A stretch of 64,000 bases of DNA, taken from Hyphomicrobiales bacterium (GTDB taxonomy: Bacteria > Pseudomonadota > Alphaproteobacteria > Rhizobiales > Rhizobiaceae). The DNA is taken from positions 16,626 through 80,625 of the forward strand of contig UCIT01000022.1 of assembly GCA_900472625.1 (NCBI GenBank), written 5' to 3'. A program made the position numbers and the translations under genes. The notes beneath the pieces were generated by a model. That model did not search any database, was not told where the DNA came from, and saw nothing but the letters and a program-made list of their open reading frames with translations. This document shows positions 1-8,458 of this stretch, in pieces (position 1 is the stretch's first letter; the number at the start of each line of letters is the position of its first letter).

Positions 1-2437
1 CGCTGTCGAAGGTGACGTGACGCGGGCGGCGGATATTCGGGAGCTCCGGCTCAATGCCGGCGGCCAGGTGACGCGTCTCGGCGATATCGCCACCGTCTAT
101 TCCGGCCTCGAGGATCCCTATCAGAAGAAATACCGCTTCAACGGCCACGAGAGCGTCCAGGTTGGCGTCGTCATGGCCAAGGGCTTCAAGGTCACCGATG
201 TCGGCAAGGATGTCGAGGCGACCTACCAGCGTTTCGAGGACTCTCTTCCCTACGGCGTCGCCGTCGACCAGATTTCCAACCAGCCCGACGTGGTGACCGA
301 CGCCGTCAGCGAGTTCATGCATGCGCTCGGTGAAGCGCTGGTGATTGTGCTGATCGTCTCGTTCCTGTCGATCGGCTGGCGCTCGGGCCTCGTCATCGCC
401 ATCGCGATTCCGCTGGTGCTGGCCGCCACCTTCGCCATCATGTACGAGCTGGGTATCGACCTGCAGCGTATCTCGCTGGGCGCGCTGATCATCGCGCTCG
501 GGCTACTCGTCGACGACGCGATGATCGTCGTCGAGCTCATGGAGCGAAAGCTCGAGGAAGGCCTCGTCAAGATCGAGGCGGCGAGCTTCGCCTATTCTTC
601 GACCGCCTTTCCAATGCTGACAGGCACACTGATCACCACCGCCGGCTTCATTCCCGTCGGCTTCGCGGCTTCCACCGCCGGCGAATACGTCCGCACGCTG
701 TTCTACGTCGTCGGCATTGCGCTCGTCGTTTCGTGGTTCGTGGCCGTCTACTTCACGCCATGGCTCGGCTACATGATCCTGAAGCAGCGCAAGCATGCCG
801 GCGGCGACCATCACGACGCATTCGACACCAGCTTCTACCGGCGCCTGCGCGGCACCGTCGGCTGGGCCGTACGGCATCGGATCATCGTTGTCGCGTTGAC
901 GCTTGTCACCTTCGTCACCAGCCTCTGGGCCTTCCAGTTCATCCCGCAGAACTTCTTCCCGCAATCCTCGCGTCCTGAGATCCTCGTCGATCTCTGGCTG
1001 CCCGAGGGCACCAGCATCAAGGAAGTCGAGACGCAGGCCAAGGCGCTCGAAGCCAAGATCATGGACGACAAGGACAAGAAGTTCGTCGCCACCTATATCG
1101 GCGAGGGCGCCCCGCGCTTCTTCCTGCCGCTCGACCAGCAGCTTCCGAACCCGAATTTCGCGCAGTTGCTGATCATGGCAAACGACGAGCCGGCGCGTGA
1201 GCGCATGATCGTCAAGCTGCGCGCGATTCTGGCCGAAGACTTCCCTGACATCAGGGGCAAGGTCGATCGTCTGTTCCTCGGTCCTCCGACCGGCTGGCCG
1301 GTACAGATGCGCGTCATGGGCCCGGATCGCCAGGAAGTCCGTAAGATTGCCGACGAGGTGAAGGCGAAGTTCCAGGCCAATCCGCTGCTGGGCGCCATCC
1401 ATGACGATTGGCTGGAGCAGGTGCCTGCCATGAAGCTGGTCATCGATCAGGACCGGGCGCGCGCGCTCGGCGTTACCTCGCAGCGCGTCCGCCAGATGCT
1501 GCAGACCGCCATGTCTGGCGCGCCGCTCGACGACTTCCGCGACGGCGAGGAGACGGTGTCGATCGTCGCCCGCGAGCCGGATGCCAACCGCTCGCTGCTG
1601 TCGGCCGTCAACTCGGTCTATGTGCCGACCGATTTCGGCGGCTTCGTACCGGTGTCGCAGATCGCCAAGGTCGTGCCCGTGCTCGAACAGGGCATCGAAT
1701 GGCGGCGCGACCGGTTGCCGACGATCAGCGTGCGCGCCACGCTGCCTGATGGCGTGCAGTCGAACGATGTCGTGATGAAGATGTATGCCGACCTGCAGCC
1801 GCTGCGCGACAGCCTGCCTGCCGGCTACAAGGTGGAGATCCAGGGCGGTGCCGAGGATTCGGCCGAAAGCCAGGCCTCGATCGCCGCCAAGGCGCCGATC
1901 ATGCTCGTGGTCATCGTGCTTCTCCTGATGGCGCAGCTGCAGCACTTCGGCAAGGCGATGCTGGTGCTGGCGACTGGCCCGTTGGGGATCATCGGCGCGG
2001 CCGCGGCCCTTTTGATCTCGGGCGCGCCGTTCGGCTTCGTCGCCATCCTCGGCGTCATCGCCCTGCTCGGCATCATCATCCGCAACTCGATCATCCTGAT
2101 CGACCAGATCGACCAGGACATCAAGGCGGGCATGCACCGGCAGGAGGCGATCGTCGGCGCGGCTGTGCGGCGTTTCCGGCCAATCATGCTGACGGCGCTG
2201 ACGGCGGTTCTGGCGCTGATCCCGATCTCGCGCGGCGTGTTCTGGGGGCCGCTCGCCTACGCGATGATGGGTGGCATCCTGGTGGCCACCGTGCTGACCA
2301 TCCTGGTCCTGCCCGCCGCTTACGCGCTGTTCTTCGGCAAGGAGCCGAAGGCGAAGGAAGGCGATGCCGAAGGGCATTCGAACAGCAACGACGCCGAGAC
2401 GGATCATCGGCATCCGCCGGCGGTGGCGGCCGAGTAA
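1..2437 (+). CDS. RND efflux pump inner-membrane permease, 5'-truncated at window edge
   Basis: Proton-driven inner-membrane subunit of a tripartite resistance-nodulation-division (AcrB-type) exporter. The frame is open through the left edge (codons A-V-E-G-D precede the first GTG at 17), so the start lies outside. About 810 residues are visible against roughly 1030-1050 in full AcrB-type proteins. Visible parts are the end of the first porter region, a membrane block with the paired acidic residues of GLLVDDAMIVVE (nt 512-517), a second large periplasmic region, and a final membrane block with a charged tail. In the later block the lysine of the AcrB K-N motif is arginine (GIIIRNSIIL), as in some other RND subgroups. 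The adaptor gene would be expected to the left. Substrate cannot be inferred. Confidence 0.9.
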   Translation, partial: AVEGDVTRAADIRELRLNAGGQVTRLGDIATVYSGLEDPYQKKYRFNGHESVQVGVVMAKGFKVTDVGKDVEATYQRFEDSLPYGVAVDQISNQPDVVTDAVSEFMHALGEALVIVLIVSFLSIGWRSGLVIAIAIPLVLAATFAIMYELGIDLQRISLGALIIALGLLVDDAMIVVELMERKLEEGLVKIEAASFAYSSTAFPMLTGTLITTAGFIPVGFAASTAGEYVRTLFYVVGIALVVSWFVAVYFTPWLGYMILKQRKHAGGDHHDAFDTSFYRRLRGTVGWAVRHRIIVVALTLVTFVTSLWAFQFIPQNFFPQSSRPEILVDLWLPEGTSIKEVETQAKALEAKIMDDKDKKFVATYIGEGAPRFFLPLDQQLPNPNFAQLLIMANDEPARERMIVKLRAILAEDFPDIRGKVDRLFLGPPTGWPVQMRVMGPDRQEVRKIADEVKAKFQANPLLGAIHDDWLEQVPAMKLVIDQDRARALGVTSQRVRQMLQTAMSGAPLDDFRDGEETVSIVAREPDANRSLLSAVNSVYVPTDFGGFVPVSQIAKVVPVLEQGIEWRRDRLPTISVRATLPDGVQSNDVVMKMYADLQPLRDSLPAGYKVEIQGGAEDSAESQASIAAKAPIMLVVIVLLLMAQLQHFGKAMLVLATGPLGIIGAAAALLISGAPFGFVAILGVIALLGIIIRNSIILIDQIDQDIKAGMHRQEAIVGAAVRRFRPIMLTALTAVLALIPISRGVFWGPLAYAMMGGILVATVLTILVLPAAYALFFGKEPKAKEGDAEGHSNSNDAETDHRHPPAVAAE

Positions 2438-2502
2438 AGATGCGAATGGCGCGGTGTGAGCCGCGCCATTTTTGTGTGAAAACGGTTCATAAAGATTGTG
2501 GG

Positions 2503-2656
2503 TGTGGCCCCCTCAACTGCCTGCCGGCATCTTCTCCCCGCCGGGGAGAAGGGAGTTCTGGCAGCCGCTCGCCTTACTTCAACGCTGAAGATTCTTGTTG
2601 GCGCCAACTCGAATCTCCCCCTCTCCCCTCGGGGAGAGGGTAGGGTGAGGGGGCTG
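2503..2656. repeat. Palindromic intergenic mosaic repeat, family A copy 1
   Basis: Between the convergent RND and ROK genes. Outer arms GCCCCCTCA (2507-2515) and TGAGGGGGC (2646-2654) enclose two hairpins: a 9-bp stem CTTCTCCCC/GGGGAGAAG at 2531-2551 and a second CTCTCCCC/GGGGAGAG stem near 2618-2639. The same motifs recur at 19301-19456 and 52963-53033, which marks this as a dispersed element of the rhizobial mosaic (RIME-like) type. It may also stop transcription from both sides. Confidence 0.7.
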
Positions 2657-2685
2657 CTGGCGCAGATGCTGGCGTAAGAACGCGT

Positions 2686-3606
2686 TTAGCCCACGCTCTC
2701 CGCTTCCGCCTTCAACCCCAGCAGCGCGGCACCGATCAGGCCGGGCTCGACGCGGCATTCGCTGCGGACCACCAGCGGGCGGTCGAACTTGCGCAGGATG
2801 CGCTGGCGCACGGTCCTGTCGAGCTCCTGCAGGAGCTGTTCGACATTGGAGAGGCCGCCGGCGACGGGGACGATGGTGGCGCCTGTTATGTTGATGGTCA
2901 GCGCCAGCGGCGAGGCGAGAAGGTCGATGAAGACGTCCATGGTGCGAGTCGCCTGTTCCTCGCCCTTCAGCCACTTGCCGATGATTTCCTCGCTGGTGAA
3001 ATCGAGGTCGTGCAGGGTCTTGTGCAGGCGCTCCATGCCGCGGGCGCCGCCGACCGAATCGACGCAGCCGCTCTGGCCGCAGCCGCAGGCATAGTGCGGG
3101 ATTTCCACCGGCGGGTGGCCGGCGCGGAGCGCAACGATCGGGCCATGGCCCCATTCCCCGGCAAAGCCGCCGGCTTCGTTGATCAGCCTGCCGTTGGCGA
3201 TGACGCCGCCGCCGACGCCGGTACCGAGGATGACGCCCAGCACGATGCGGTGGCCGCGCCCGGCGCCGAGACCGGCTTCGGCCATGGCAAAGCAATCGGC
3301 ATCATTGGCGACGAGCACCGGAATGCCGAGTTCGGCTTCGACATCGGCCGCGAAGGTGCGGCCGTGAATACACGGAATGTTGGCGCAGGTGAGCTTCTGG
3401 GTATCGGGATCGACGACACCGGCGATCGAGATGGAGAGCAGCGTCGGCTGGCCCCCGGCCTGCGTGATGAAGCTCTTCAGCGTATCGACGAAAGCGCCGA
3501 AATCGTCGAGCGGTGTCGGCTGGCGACCGAGCGGGGTGATGTCGGTTTCGGAAAGGGCGATGCCACCCTTGATGGCCGAGCCGCCGATGTCGAAAGAGAT
3601 GATCAT
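2686..3606 (-). CDS. ROK family sugar kinase (N-acetylglucosamine kinase/glucokinase-like)
   Basis: Cytoplasmic ATP-dependent hexose or amino-sugar kinase of the ROK family, 306 residues, the usual length. The phosphate-binding motif DIGGSAIKGG lies at residues 6-15, the likely catalytic Asp is D102 in ANDAD, GEWGH follows at 150-154, and the ROK zinc site CGCGQSGC is at 174-181 with H154. No N-terminal HTH is present, so this is a kinase and not a NagC-like repressor. It lies 88 bp downstream of the histidine kinase on the same strand and could be cotranscribed with the two-component genes. The zinc-site spacing fits NagK or glucokinase; the sugar cannot be told. Confidence 0.85.
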   Translation of the reverse strand: MIISFDIGGSAIKGGIALSETDITPLGRQPTPLDDFGAFVDTLKSFITQAGGQPTLLSISIAGVVDPDTQKLTCANIPCIHGRTFAADVEAELGIPVLVANDADCFAMAEAGLGAGRGHRIVLGVILGTGVGGGVIANGRLINEAGGFAGEWGHGPIVALRAGHPPVEIPHYACGCGQSGCVDSVGGARGMERLHKTLHDLDFTSEEIIGKWLKGEEQATRTMDVFIDLLASPLALTINITGATIVPVAGGLSNVEQLLQELDRTVRQRILRKFDRPLVVRSECRVEPGLIGAALLGLKAEAESVG

Positions 3607-3694
3607 TCGTGTTCTATCTGTTCGAGACGATTAGCGTCTGCTCGCACCGTTCCGGATGATTTGCAAGTCCAAACCGTGCCTGGCTCGAAGAGGC

Positions 3695-5029
3695 TCAGGT
3701 CGGCAGGGTGATGCGTGCTTCGAAGCCCGATGTCTCGCCGCTCGCCGGGGAGCGCAGCTCAAGCGTGCCGCCCATCTGCGAGACGATGCGGTCGGCGATC
3801 GCCAGGCCAAGCCCGGATCCGGACGCGCTGGTCTTGCCGCGCCGGAAGCGCTTCTTCAGCGTGGCGAGATCTATTTCGGTCACAACAGGGCCGCCGTTGA
3901 CGACGCGCAAAATGCCGCCGGGCTCAAGGCTGACGCTGACGGGACTTTCGGGATCGCCGTGGACGAGGGCGTTTTCGATGAGGTTTCGGATGATGATGCC
4001 GAAGGCGTCCATGTCGGCGTTGCGGATCAGCGTGGTCTCGGCCGCAGCAGTGTAGTGCAGCCGTCCCTCCGAGCGGCTGTCGCGCTCATAATCGGTGACC
4101 ACCATGTCGAGCACCGGACGCAGATCGGTCGCCGTGGCGCTGCCGCCGATACCGGCCTCGGCGCGGGCGAGTTGCAGCAGCTTCTCGGCCAGGCGCCCGA
4201 GATTGACCAGCGAGGTCTCGACCTGGCGGGCGCGTGTCCTTGTCGGTCCGTCGGGGAGTTCTTCCGCCAGCCGCTGGGTCTGCGCCAGCGCGCCGGCGAT
4301 CGGGGTTCTCAGTTCATGGGCGCTGTTGGCGGTAAATTCGCGCTCGGATTCGAGCGCCGAACGCAATCGACCGAGCAACAGGTTGACCGAGCGGGCGATC
4401 GGTTTCAGTTCCTTCGGCAGGCCGGTTGCCTCGACCTCCGCCAGATTGCCGCCGTCCTTGGTGCCGATATCCTGTCTCAGCGCATCGAGCGGCCTCAGGG
4501 CGCGACCGACGATGAACCAGATGGCGAAAATGCTGGCGGGGACGAGTGCGATCAACGGGATGAGCAATGTGACAGCGCTTTCGCGCACGGCCTCGCGGCG
4601 GTTCTTGAAGCGATCCGCCACCTGCAGGAACAACGCGCCGTCCGTGGTTTTCTCGGTGTAGATGCGTGCGACTTCGGTGTCATGGAAGCCCGTCGCCAGC
4701 GGTGCGGAGAACGGCTCCGACGGGGCGTCATTGGAGCGGAGCACGACCTTTCCGGTGCCGTCGCGGACCTGATAGGTGAGGTATTCGCGATTTGCCGCGG
4801 TGTTCAGCATCGCGATGCCGCGCGGGTTGGCGACGTCGTGCTGGTCCATGTCGTCGAGGATGAGGGCCAGCAGCCGTTCGGTGGTTTCCTGCTGGGCGCT
4901 GTCGAAGATCTCGTCGAACTCGTGCTGCATCACGCGGATGCTGAGGCCGATGGCGATGAGCCAGAAGACCACCATGAACGTCGTCAGGGCAGTGATCAGC
5001 GGGCGGGTGATGCTGGGTTCGCGTTTCAT
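3695..5029 (-). CDS. Two-component sensor histidine kinase
   Basis: Membrane sensor kinase, 444 residues. TM1 spans about residues 9-31, a periplasmic sensor region about 32-150, and TM2 about 151-174, followed by a HAMP-like linker. The H-box is NSAHELRTP with phospho-acceptor H238, the N-box is IIRNLIENAL (346-355), and the G-box is SGSGLGLAIA (403-412). The ATG at 5029 overlaps the TGA of the response regulator (ATGA), implying translational coupling; longer upstream reading runs inside the regulator gene and is rejected. The layout resembles the QseC/TctE class. The signal is unknown. Confidence 0.9.
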   Translation of the reverse strand: MKREPSITRPLITALTTFMVVFWLIAIGLSIRVMQHEFDEIFDSAQQETTERLLALILDDMDQHDVANPRGIAMLNTAANREYLTYQVRDGTGKVVLRSNDAPSEPFSAPLATGFHDTEVARIYTEKTTDGALFLQVADRFKNRREAVRESAVTLLIPLIALVPASIFAIWFIVGRALRPLDALRQDIGTKDGGNLAEVEATGLPKELKPIARSVNLLLGRLRSALESEREFTANSAHELRTPIAGALAQTQRLAEELPDGPTRTRARQVETSLVNLGRLAEKLLQLARAEAGIGGSATATDLRPVLDMVVTDYERDSRSEGRLHYTAAAETTLIRNADMDAFGIIIRNLIENALVHGDPESPVSVSLEPGGILRVVNGGPVVTEIDLATLKKRFRRGKTSASGSGLGLAIADRIVSQMGGTLELRSPASGETSGFEARITLPT

Positions 5030-5685
5030 TGTGATCCGAGTGTGTAGCCGATGCCGCGGGCGGTGCGGATGCGTTCCTTGCCGATCTTCTTGCGCAGACG
5101 GCTGACATAGACCTCGACCGTGTTGCTCTCGATTTCCGAGCCGAAGGCATAGAGTGCCTCCTCGATGCGGTCCTTGGAGACGATGGCGCCGGGGCGGGCG
5201 GTCAACAGGTCGAGCACCGCCCATTCGCGGCTGGTGAGGATGACCGATACGCCGTCGACGGAAATCTTGTGCTGCGGCCGGTCGATCTCGATGCCGTCGA
5301 TGCGCAGGACCGGATGCGGGCTGGCCTCGTAGCGGCGGGCGACGGCCATGATGCGGGCTTCGAGTTCGCCGAGATTGAAGGGCTTGACGAGATAGTCGTC
5401 GGCGCCGGCGTTCAGGCCCTCGATGCGGTCGGAAATCTGGTCCCGCGCGGTGAGAATAATGACGGGCGTTCTGATGTCGCGGGCGCGCAGGCGCCTCAGG
5501 AAATCGACGCCGCTACCGTCGGGGAGTTGCAGGTCGAGCAGGATCAGGCCGTATTCCACGGGGCCGGATGCGGCATCGGCATCCGCGAGGTTCTTCACCC
5601 AATCGACGGCATGAAACGATGCGGCGACGTGATCGCGCACCGCTTCGCCAATCATCCTGTCGTCTTCAACCAGCAGAATTCGCAA
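5026..5685 (-). CDS. OmpR/PhoB family response regulator
   Basis: DNA-binding response regulator of 219 residues, partner of the overlapping kinase gene. The receiver domain has acidic E7-D8-D9, phospho-acceptor D51 (LILLDLQLPDG), T79 and K101 (VKPF). The C-terminal winged helix (about 125-217) ends in the typical YVSRLRKKIG and RGIGYTL motifs. The start is a TTG at 5685 because the protein must begin MRILLVEDD; GAGAGGGAC just upstream is the likely ribosome-binding site. It is the first gene of the leftward set regulator-kinase-ROK kinase. Targets are unknown. Confidence 0.9.
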   Translation of the reverse strand: MRILLVEDDRMIGEAVRDHVAASFHAVDWVKNLADADAASGPVEYGLILLDLQLPDGSGVDFLRRLRARDIRTPVIILTARDQISDRIEGLNAGADDYLVKPFNLGELEARIMAVARRYEASPHPVLRIDGIEIDRPQHKISVDGVSVILTSREWAVLDLLTARPGAIVSKDRIEEALYAFGSEIESNTVEVYVSRLRKKIGKERIRTARGIGYTLGSQ

Positions 5686-5876
5686 GGCTTGTCCCTCTCG
5701 GCCACAGTTAGCGTGCCTGCCGATCGCAGGTCAAGCGCAGGCTTCGCGGGCAATGATGGCGCGGCGATGGCGGGGGGCGTGGAAGTGTCAGCGCTAAAAT
5801 AGATTGTGCAATTTCTCAATGCACTCGACATTTGCCCGAATTTTGTTTTGATCTGGCGAAATGGGAGTCAATGGCG

Positions 5877-6869
5877 ATGTTCGCCGGCGAAGGAGGCCCG
5901 CGCGATGGACATTCGATGGTGAAACGATCCGAAACTTCCGCCCGTCTCGACGACGCAGCCCGCGCCGGCTGGCTCTATTATGTCGCCGGGCGGACGCAGG
6001 ACGAGATCGCGTCGGCGATGGGAATTTCGCGGCAGTCGGCGCAGCGCCTCGTCTCGCTTGCCGTCGCCGAGCGGCTGATCAAGGTACGGCTCGATCATCC
6101 GATCGCTGCCTGTCTCGAACTCGCCGATGCGGTTCGCAAGAAATACGGTCTGCGCCAGGTCGAGGTGGTGCCGAGCGATCCCGGTGCCGGCGTCGCGACC
6201 GTCGGCATCGCCGAGGCGGCGGCGGCGGAGATCGAGCGCTGGCTGAAGAAGCCGGATCCGATCGTGCTTGCCGTCGGTACGGGTCGAACGCTGAAGGCCG
6301 CCGTCGATCAGCTGCCGGCGATCGAATGCATCAATCACCGCATCGTCTCGCTGACCGGCAATATCACGCCGGACGGCTCTGCCGCCTACTACAACGTCAT
6401 CTTCAGCATGGCCGATGCCGTCAAGGCGCGGCATTTCCCTATGCCGCTGCCGGTGCTGGTCACCTCCGCCGAGGAGCGCGAGACGCTGCATGCGCAGCAG
6501 CTGGTGCGCTCGACAATCGAGATGAGCGCGCAGGCCAATGTCACCTTCGTCGGCATCGGCGAGCTCGGCATCGACGGACCGCTGTGTCTCGACGGCTTTC
6601 TCGAGAAGGACGAGATGATGGAGCTGATGCGCAGCGGTGCCGTCGGCGAGATCTGCGGATGGGTGTTCGACAGCGAGGGAAGGCTGCTCGACAACCCGAT
6701 CAATGAGCGCGTTGCGTCCGCTCCGATCCCGTCGCGCGAAGCCTCGGTGGTGATCGGAATCGGCAAGGGAAAACGCAAGATGAAAGCGATCCGCGCCGCG
6801 GTCGTCGGGCATCAAATCAACGGTTTGATCACCGATGAAGAGGTTGCCGAGTATTTGCTCAAGGCGTGA
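5877..6869 (+). CDS. smoC: SorC/DeoR-type sugar-binding transcriptional regulator of the polyol operon
   Basis: Regulator of about 320-330 residues with an N-terminal HTH (GRTQDEIASAMGISRQSAQ) and a large C-terminal sugar-phosphate-sensing domain (VLAVGTGRTL, SLTGNI, GIGELG). Position upstream of smoEFGK-mtlK matches SmoC of Ensifer. The start is uncertain: ATG 5877 lies 9 nt after GGGAG, while ATG 5916 gives the common 317-residue length but sits 19 nt after AGGAGG. An out-of-frame ATG at 5905 opens a 5-codon frame (MDIRW) ending across ATG 5916. An inverted repeat GTGCA-N9-TGCAC at 5806-5824 could be an autoregulatory site. It probably senses a polyol or its phosphate. Confidence 0.85.
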   Translation: MFAGEGGPRDGHSMVKRSETSARLDDAARAGWLYYVAGRTQDEIASAMGISRQSAQRLVSLAVAERLIKVRLDHPIAACLELADAVRKKYGLRQVEVVPSDPGAGVATVGIAEAAAAEIERWLKKPDPIVLAVGTGRTLKAAVDQLPAIECINHRIVSLTGNITPDGSAAYYNVIFSMADAVKARHFPMPLPVLVTSAEERETLHAQQLVRSTIEMSAQANVTFVGIGELGIDGPLCLDGFLEKDEMMELMRSGAVGEICGWVFDSEGRLLDNPINERVASAPIPSREASVVIGIGKGKRKMKAIRAAVVGHQINGLITDEEVAEYLLKA

Positions 6870-6874
6870 GCAAA
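6854..6874. promoter_or_regulatory. Inverted repeat TTTGCTCA-N5-TGAGCAAA at the smoC stop codon
   Basis: Perfect 8-bp inverted repeat with a 5-nt spacer that includes the smoC TGA (6867-6869), followed by an A/T-rich run. It could be a weak terminator. The half-site TGAGCAAA recurs at 6974-6981, which favours a regulator-binding site, perhaps for SmoC itself. Confidence 0.4.
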
Positions 6875-6938
6875 AATTTATTTGTTTTGAATTCAGGTAG
6901 TTAGGCAGTCGTTTCGCTATTGCAGCAACGATTGACGA

Positions 6939-6991
6939 TTGACATTTTCTGCGCGAGGATGAGTAATTGCCCATGAGCAAAGCGAATGCTC
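6939..6991 (+). promoter_or_regulatory. Candidate smoE promoter with overlapping operator
   Basis: TTGACA at 6939-6944, a 17-bp spacer and AGTAAT at 6962-6967 (four of six matches to TATAAT) form a housekeeping-type promoter. TGAGCAAA at 6974-6981 and the inverted repeat GAGCA-N7-TGCTC at 6975-6991 fall at the expected start point, so a bound repressor would block transcription. Confidence 0.45.
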
Positions 6992-7016
6992 GCTAACATC
7001 TTCTGGGAGGAAGATC

Positions 7017-8330
7017 ATGACATTTAAAACTTTTCTGCTGGGCGCCTGCTCGGTATTGGCGTTCGCCGGCATGGCTTCGGCCGAAACGCTGACGATCGCA
7101 ACCGTCAACAATGGCGACATGGTTCGCATGCAGAAGCTGACGGACGACTTCAAGGCCAAGAACCCGGGCATCGACCTGGAATGGGTGACGCTCGAAGAAA
7201 ACGTCCTGCGCCAAAAGGTCACGACCGATATCGCGACCAAGGGTGGCCAATACGACGTTCTGACGATCGGCAACTACGAAGTTCCGATCTGGGCCAAGCA
7301 GGGCTGGCTCCTGCCGCTCGACAATCTCGGCGACAAGTATGACAGCAAGGACCTTCTGCCGGCCATCAGCGCCGCGCTGACCGTCGACAGCAAACTCTAC
7401 GCCGTGCCGTTCTACGGCGAAAGCGCGATGATCATGTATCGCACCGACCTGTTCGAAAAGGCCGGTCTGAAGATGCCTGAGAACCCGACCTGGGAATTCA
7501 TCGCCGATGCGGCGAAGAAGATCACTGACAAGGACAAGGAAGTCTACGGCATGTGCCTTCGCGGCAAGGCCGGCTGGGGTGAGAACATGGCGTTCATCAC
7601 CGCGCTCGACAACTCGTTCGGCGGTCGCTGGTTCGATGAAAACTGGAAGCCGCAGTTCGACAGCCCCGAGTGGAAGGAAGCTCTGAACTTCTACGTCAAC
7701 CTGATGAAGGACTCCGGCCCTCCCGGCGCTTCCTCGAACGGCTTCAACGAAAACCTGGCGCTCTTCCAGACCGGAAAGTGCGGCATGTGGATCGATGCGA
7801 CTGTCGCCGCTTCGTTCGTCTCCAACCCGAAGGACTCGACGGTTGCCGACAAGGTCGGTTACGCGCTGTTCCCGACCAAGGGCGAACTGAAGAACCACGG
7901 CAACTGGCTGTGGTCGTGGAACCTTGCCATCCCGGCAACCTCGACCAAGGCTGAAGCCGCGCAGAAGTTCGTCGCCTGGGCGACCGACAAGGCTTACGGC
8001 GAACTGGTCGCCGGCAAGGAAGGCTGGGCAAACGTTCCTCCGGGCACGCGCACCTCGCTCTACGAAAACGCCGACTACCAGAAGGCCGCTCCGTTCGCCG
8101 CCAAGACGCTCGACGCGATGAAGGCAGCCGACACGCAGAAGCCGACCGTCAAGGCTGTCCCGTACACCGGTGGCCAGTTCGTGGCGATCCCTGAGTTCCA
8201 GGGCATCGGTACGGCTGTCGGCCAGCAGTTCTCGGCAGCCGTTGCCGGCCAGCTCTCCGTCGATCAGGCCCTGCAGAGTGCGCAGCAGCTGACGACCCGC
8301 GAAATGACCAAGGCCGGTTACATCAAGTAA
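7017..8330 (+). CDS. smoE: Sorbitol/mannitol ABC transporter periplasmic binding protein
   Basis: Periplasmic solute-binding protein of family 1 (MalE-like), 437 residues, capturing polyols for SmoFGK. A signal peptide with cleavage after MASA (residue 22) precedes ETLTIATVNNG, the usual mature start of SmoE proteins. The start at 7017 has a strong ribosome-binding site, GGGAGGAAG. It is the first gene of the transporter operon and is followed by a GC-rich hairpin with a T-run (8373-8411) before smoF, a common arrangement that raises binding-protein dose over the membrane parts. Family and gene order support polyols; the exact sugar range cannot be read from sequence. Confidence 0.9.
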   Translation: MTFKTFLLGACSVLAFAGMASAETLTIATVNNGDMVRMQKLTDDFKAKNPGIDLEWVTLEENVLRQKVTTDIATKGGQYDVLTIGNYEVPIWAKQGWLLPLDNLGDKYDSKDLLPAISAALTVDSKLYAVPFYGESAMIMYRTDLFEKAGLKMPENPTWEFIADAAKKITDKDKEVYGMCLRGKAGWGENMAFITALDNSFGGRWFDENWKPQFDSPEWKEALNFYVNLMKDSGPPGASSNGFNENLALFQTGKCGMWIDATVAASFVSNPKDSTVADKVGYALFPTKGELKNHGNWLWSWNLAIPATSTKAEAAQKFVAWATDKAYGELVAGKEGWANVPPGTRTSLYENADYQKAAPFAAKTLDAMKAADTQKPTVKAVPYTGGQFVAIPEFQGIGTAVGQQFSAAVAGQLSVDQALQSAQQLTTREMTKAGYIK

Positions 8331-8372
8331 TCGTCTGACAAAGGCGGGGTACCTGGCACTCCGCACCCTTGA

Positions 8373-8411
8373 GGCCGCCGAATTGCCCGAACTGCATCGG
8401 CGGCCCTTTTT
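8373..8411 (+). terminator. Hairpin with T-run between smoE and smoF (attenuator-like)
   Basis: A perfect 9-bp stem GGCCGCCGA/TCGGCGGCC (8373-8381 with 8397-8405) and a 15-nt loop, followed by C and TTTTT (8407-8411). It lies inside the operon, so it probably terminates only part of the transcripts or protects the smoE mRNA end. Confidence 0.6.
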
Positions 8412-8458
8412 GTCCCAAAGGCCTTGCAGCCATCCGCTTTCAGAAAAGACGGTGAACC

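Noticed and set aside
503..2413. 636-codon open frame antisense to the RND gene
   Set aside because: Mirror frame of a real gene; composition atypical and no family features.
3656..5047. 463-codon open frame antisense to the histidine kinase
   Set aside because: The minus strand has all histidine-kinase boxes; this frame has none of any family.
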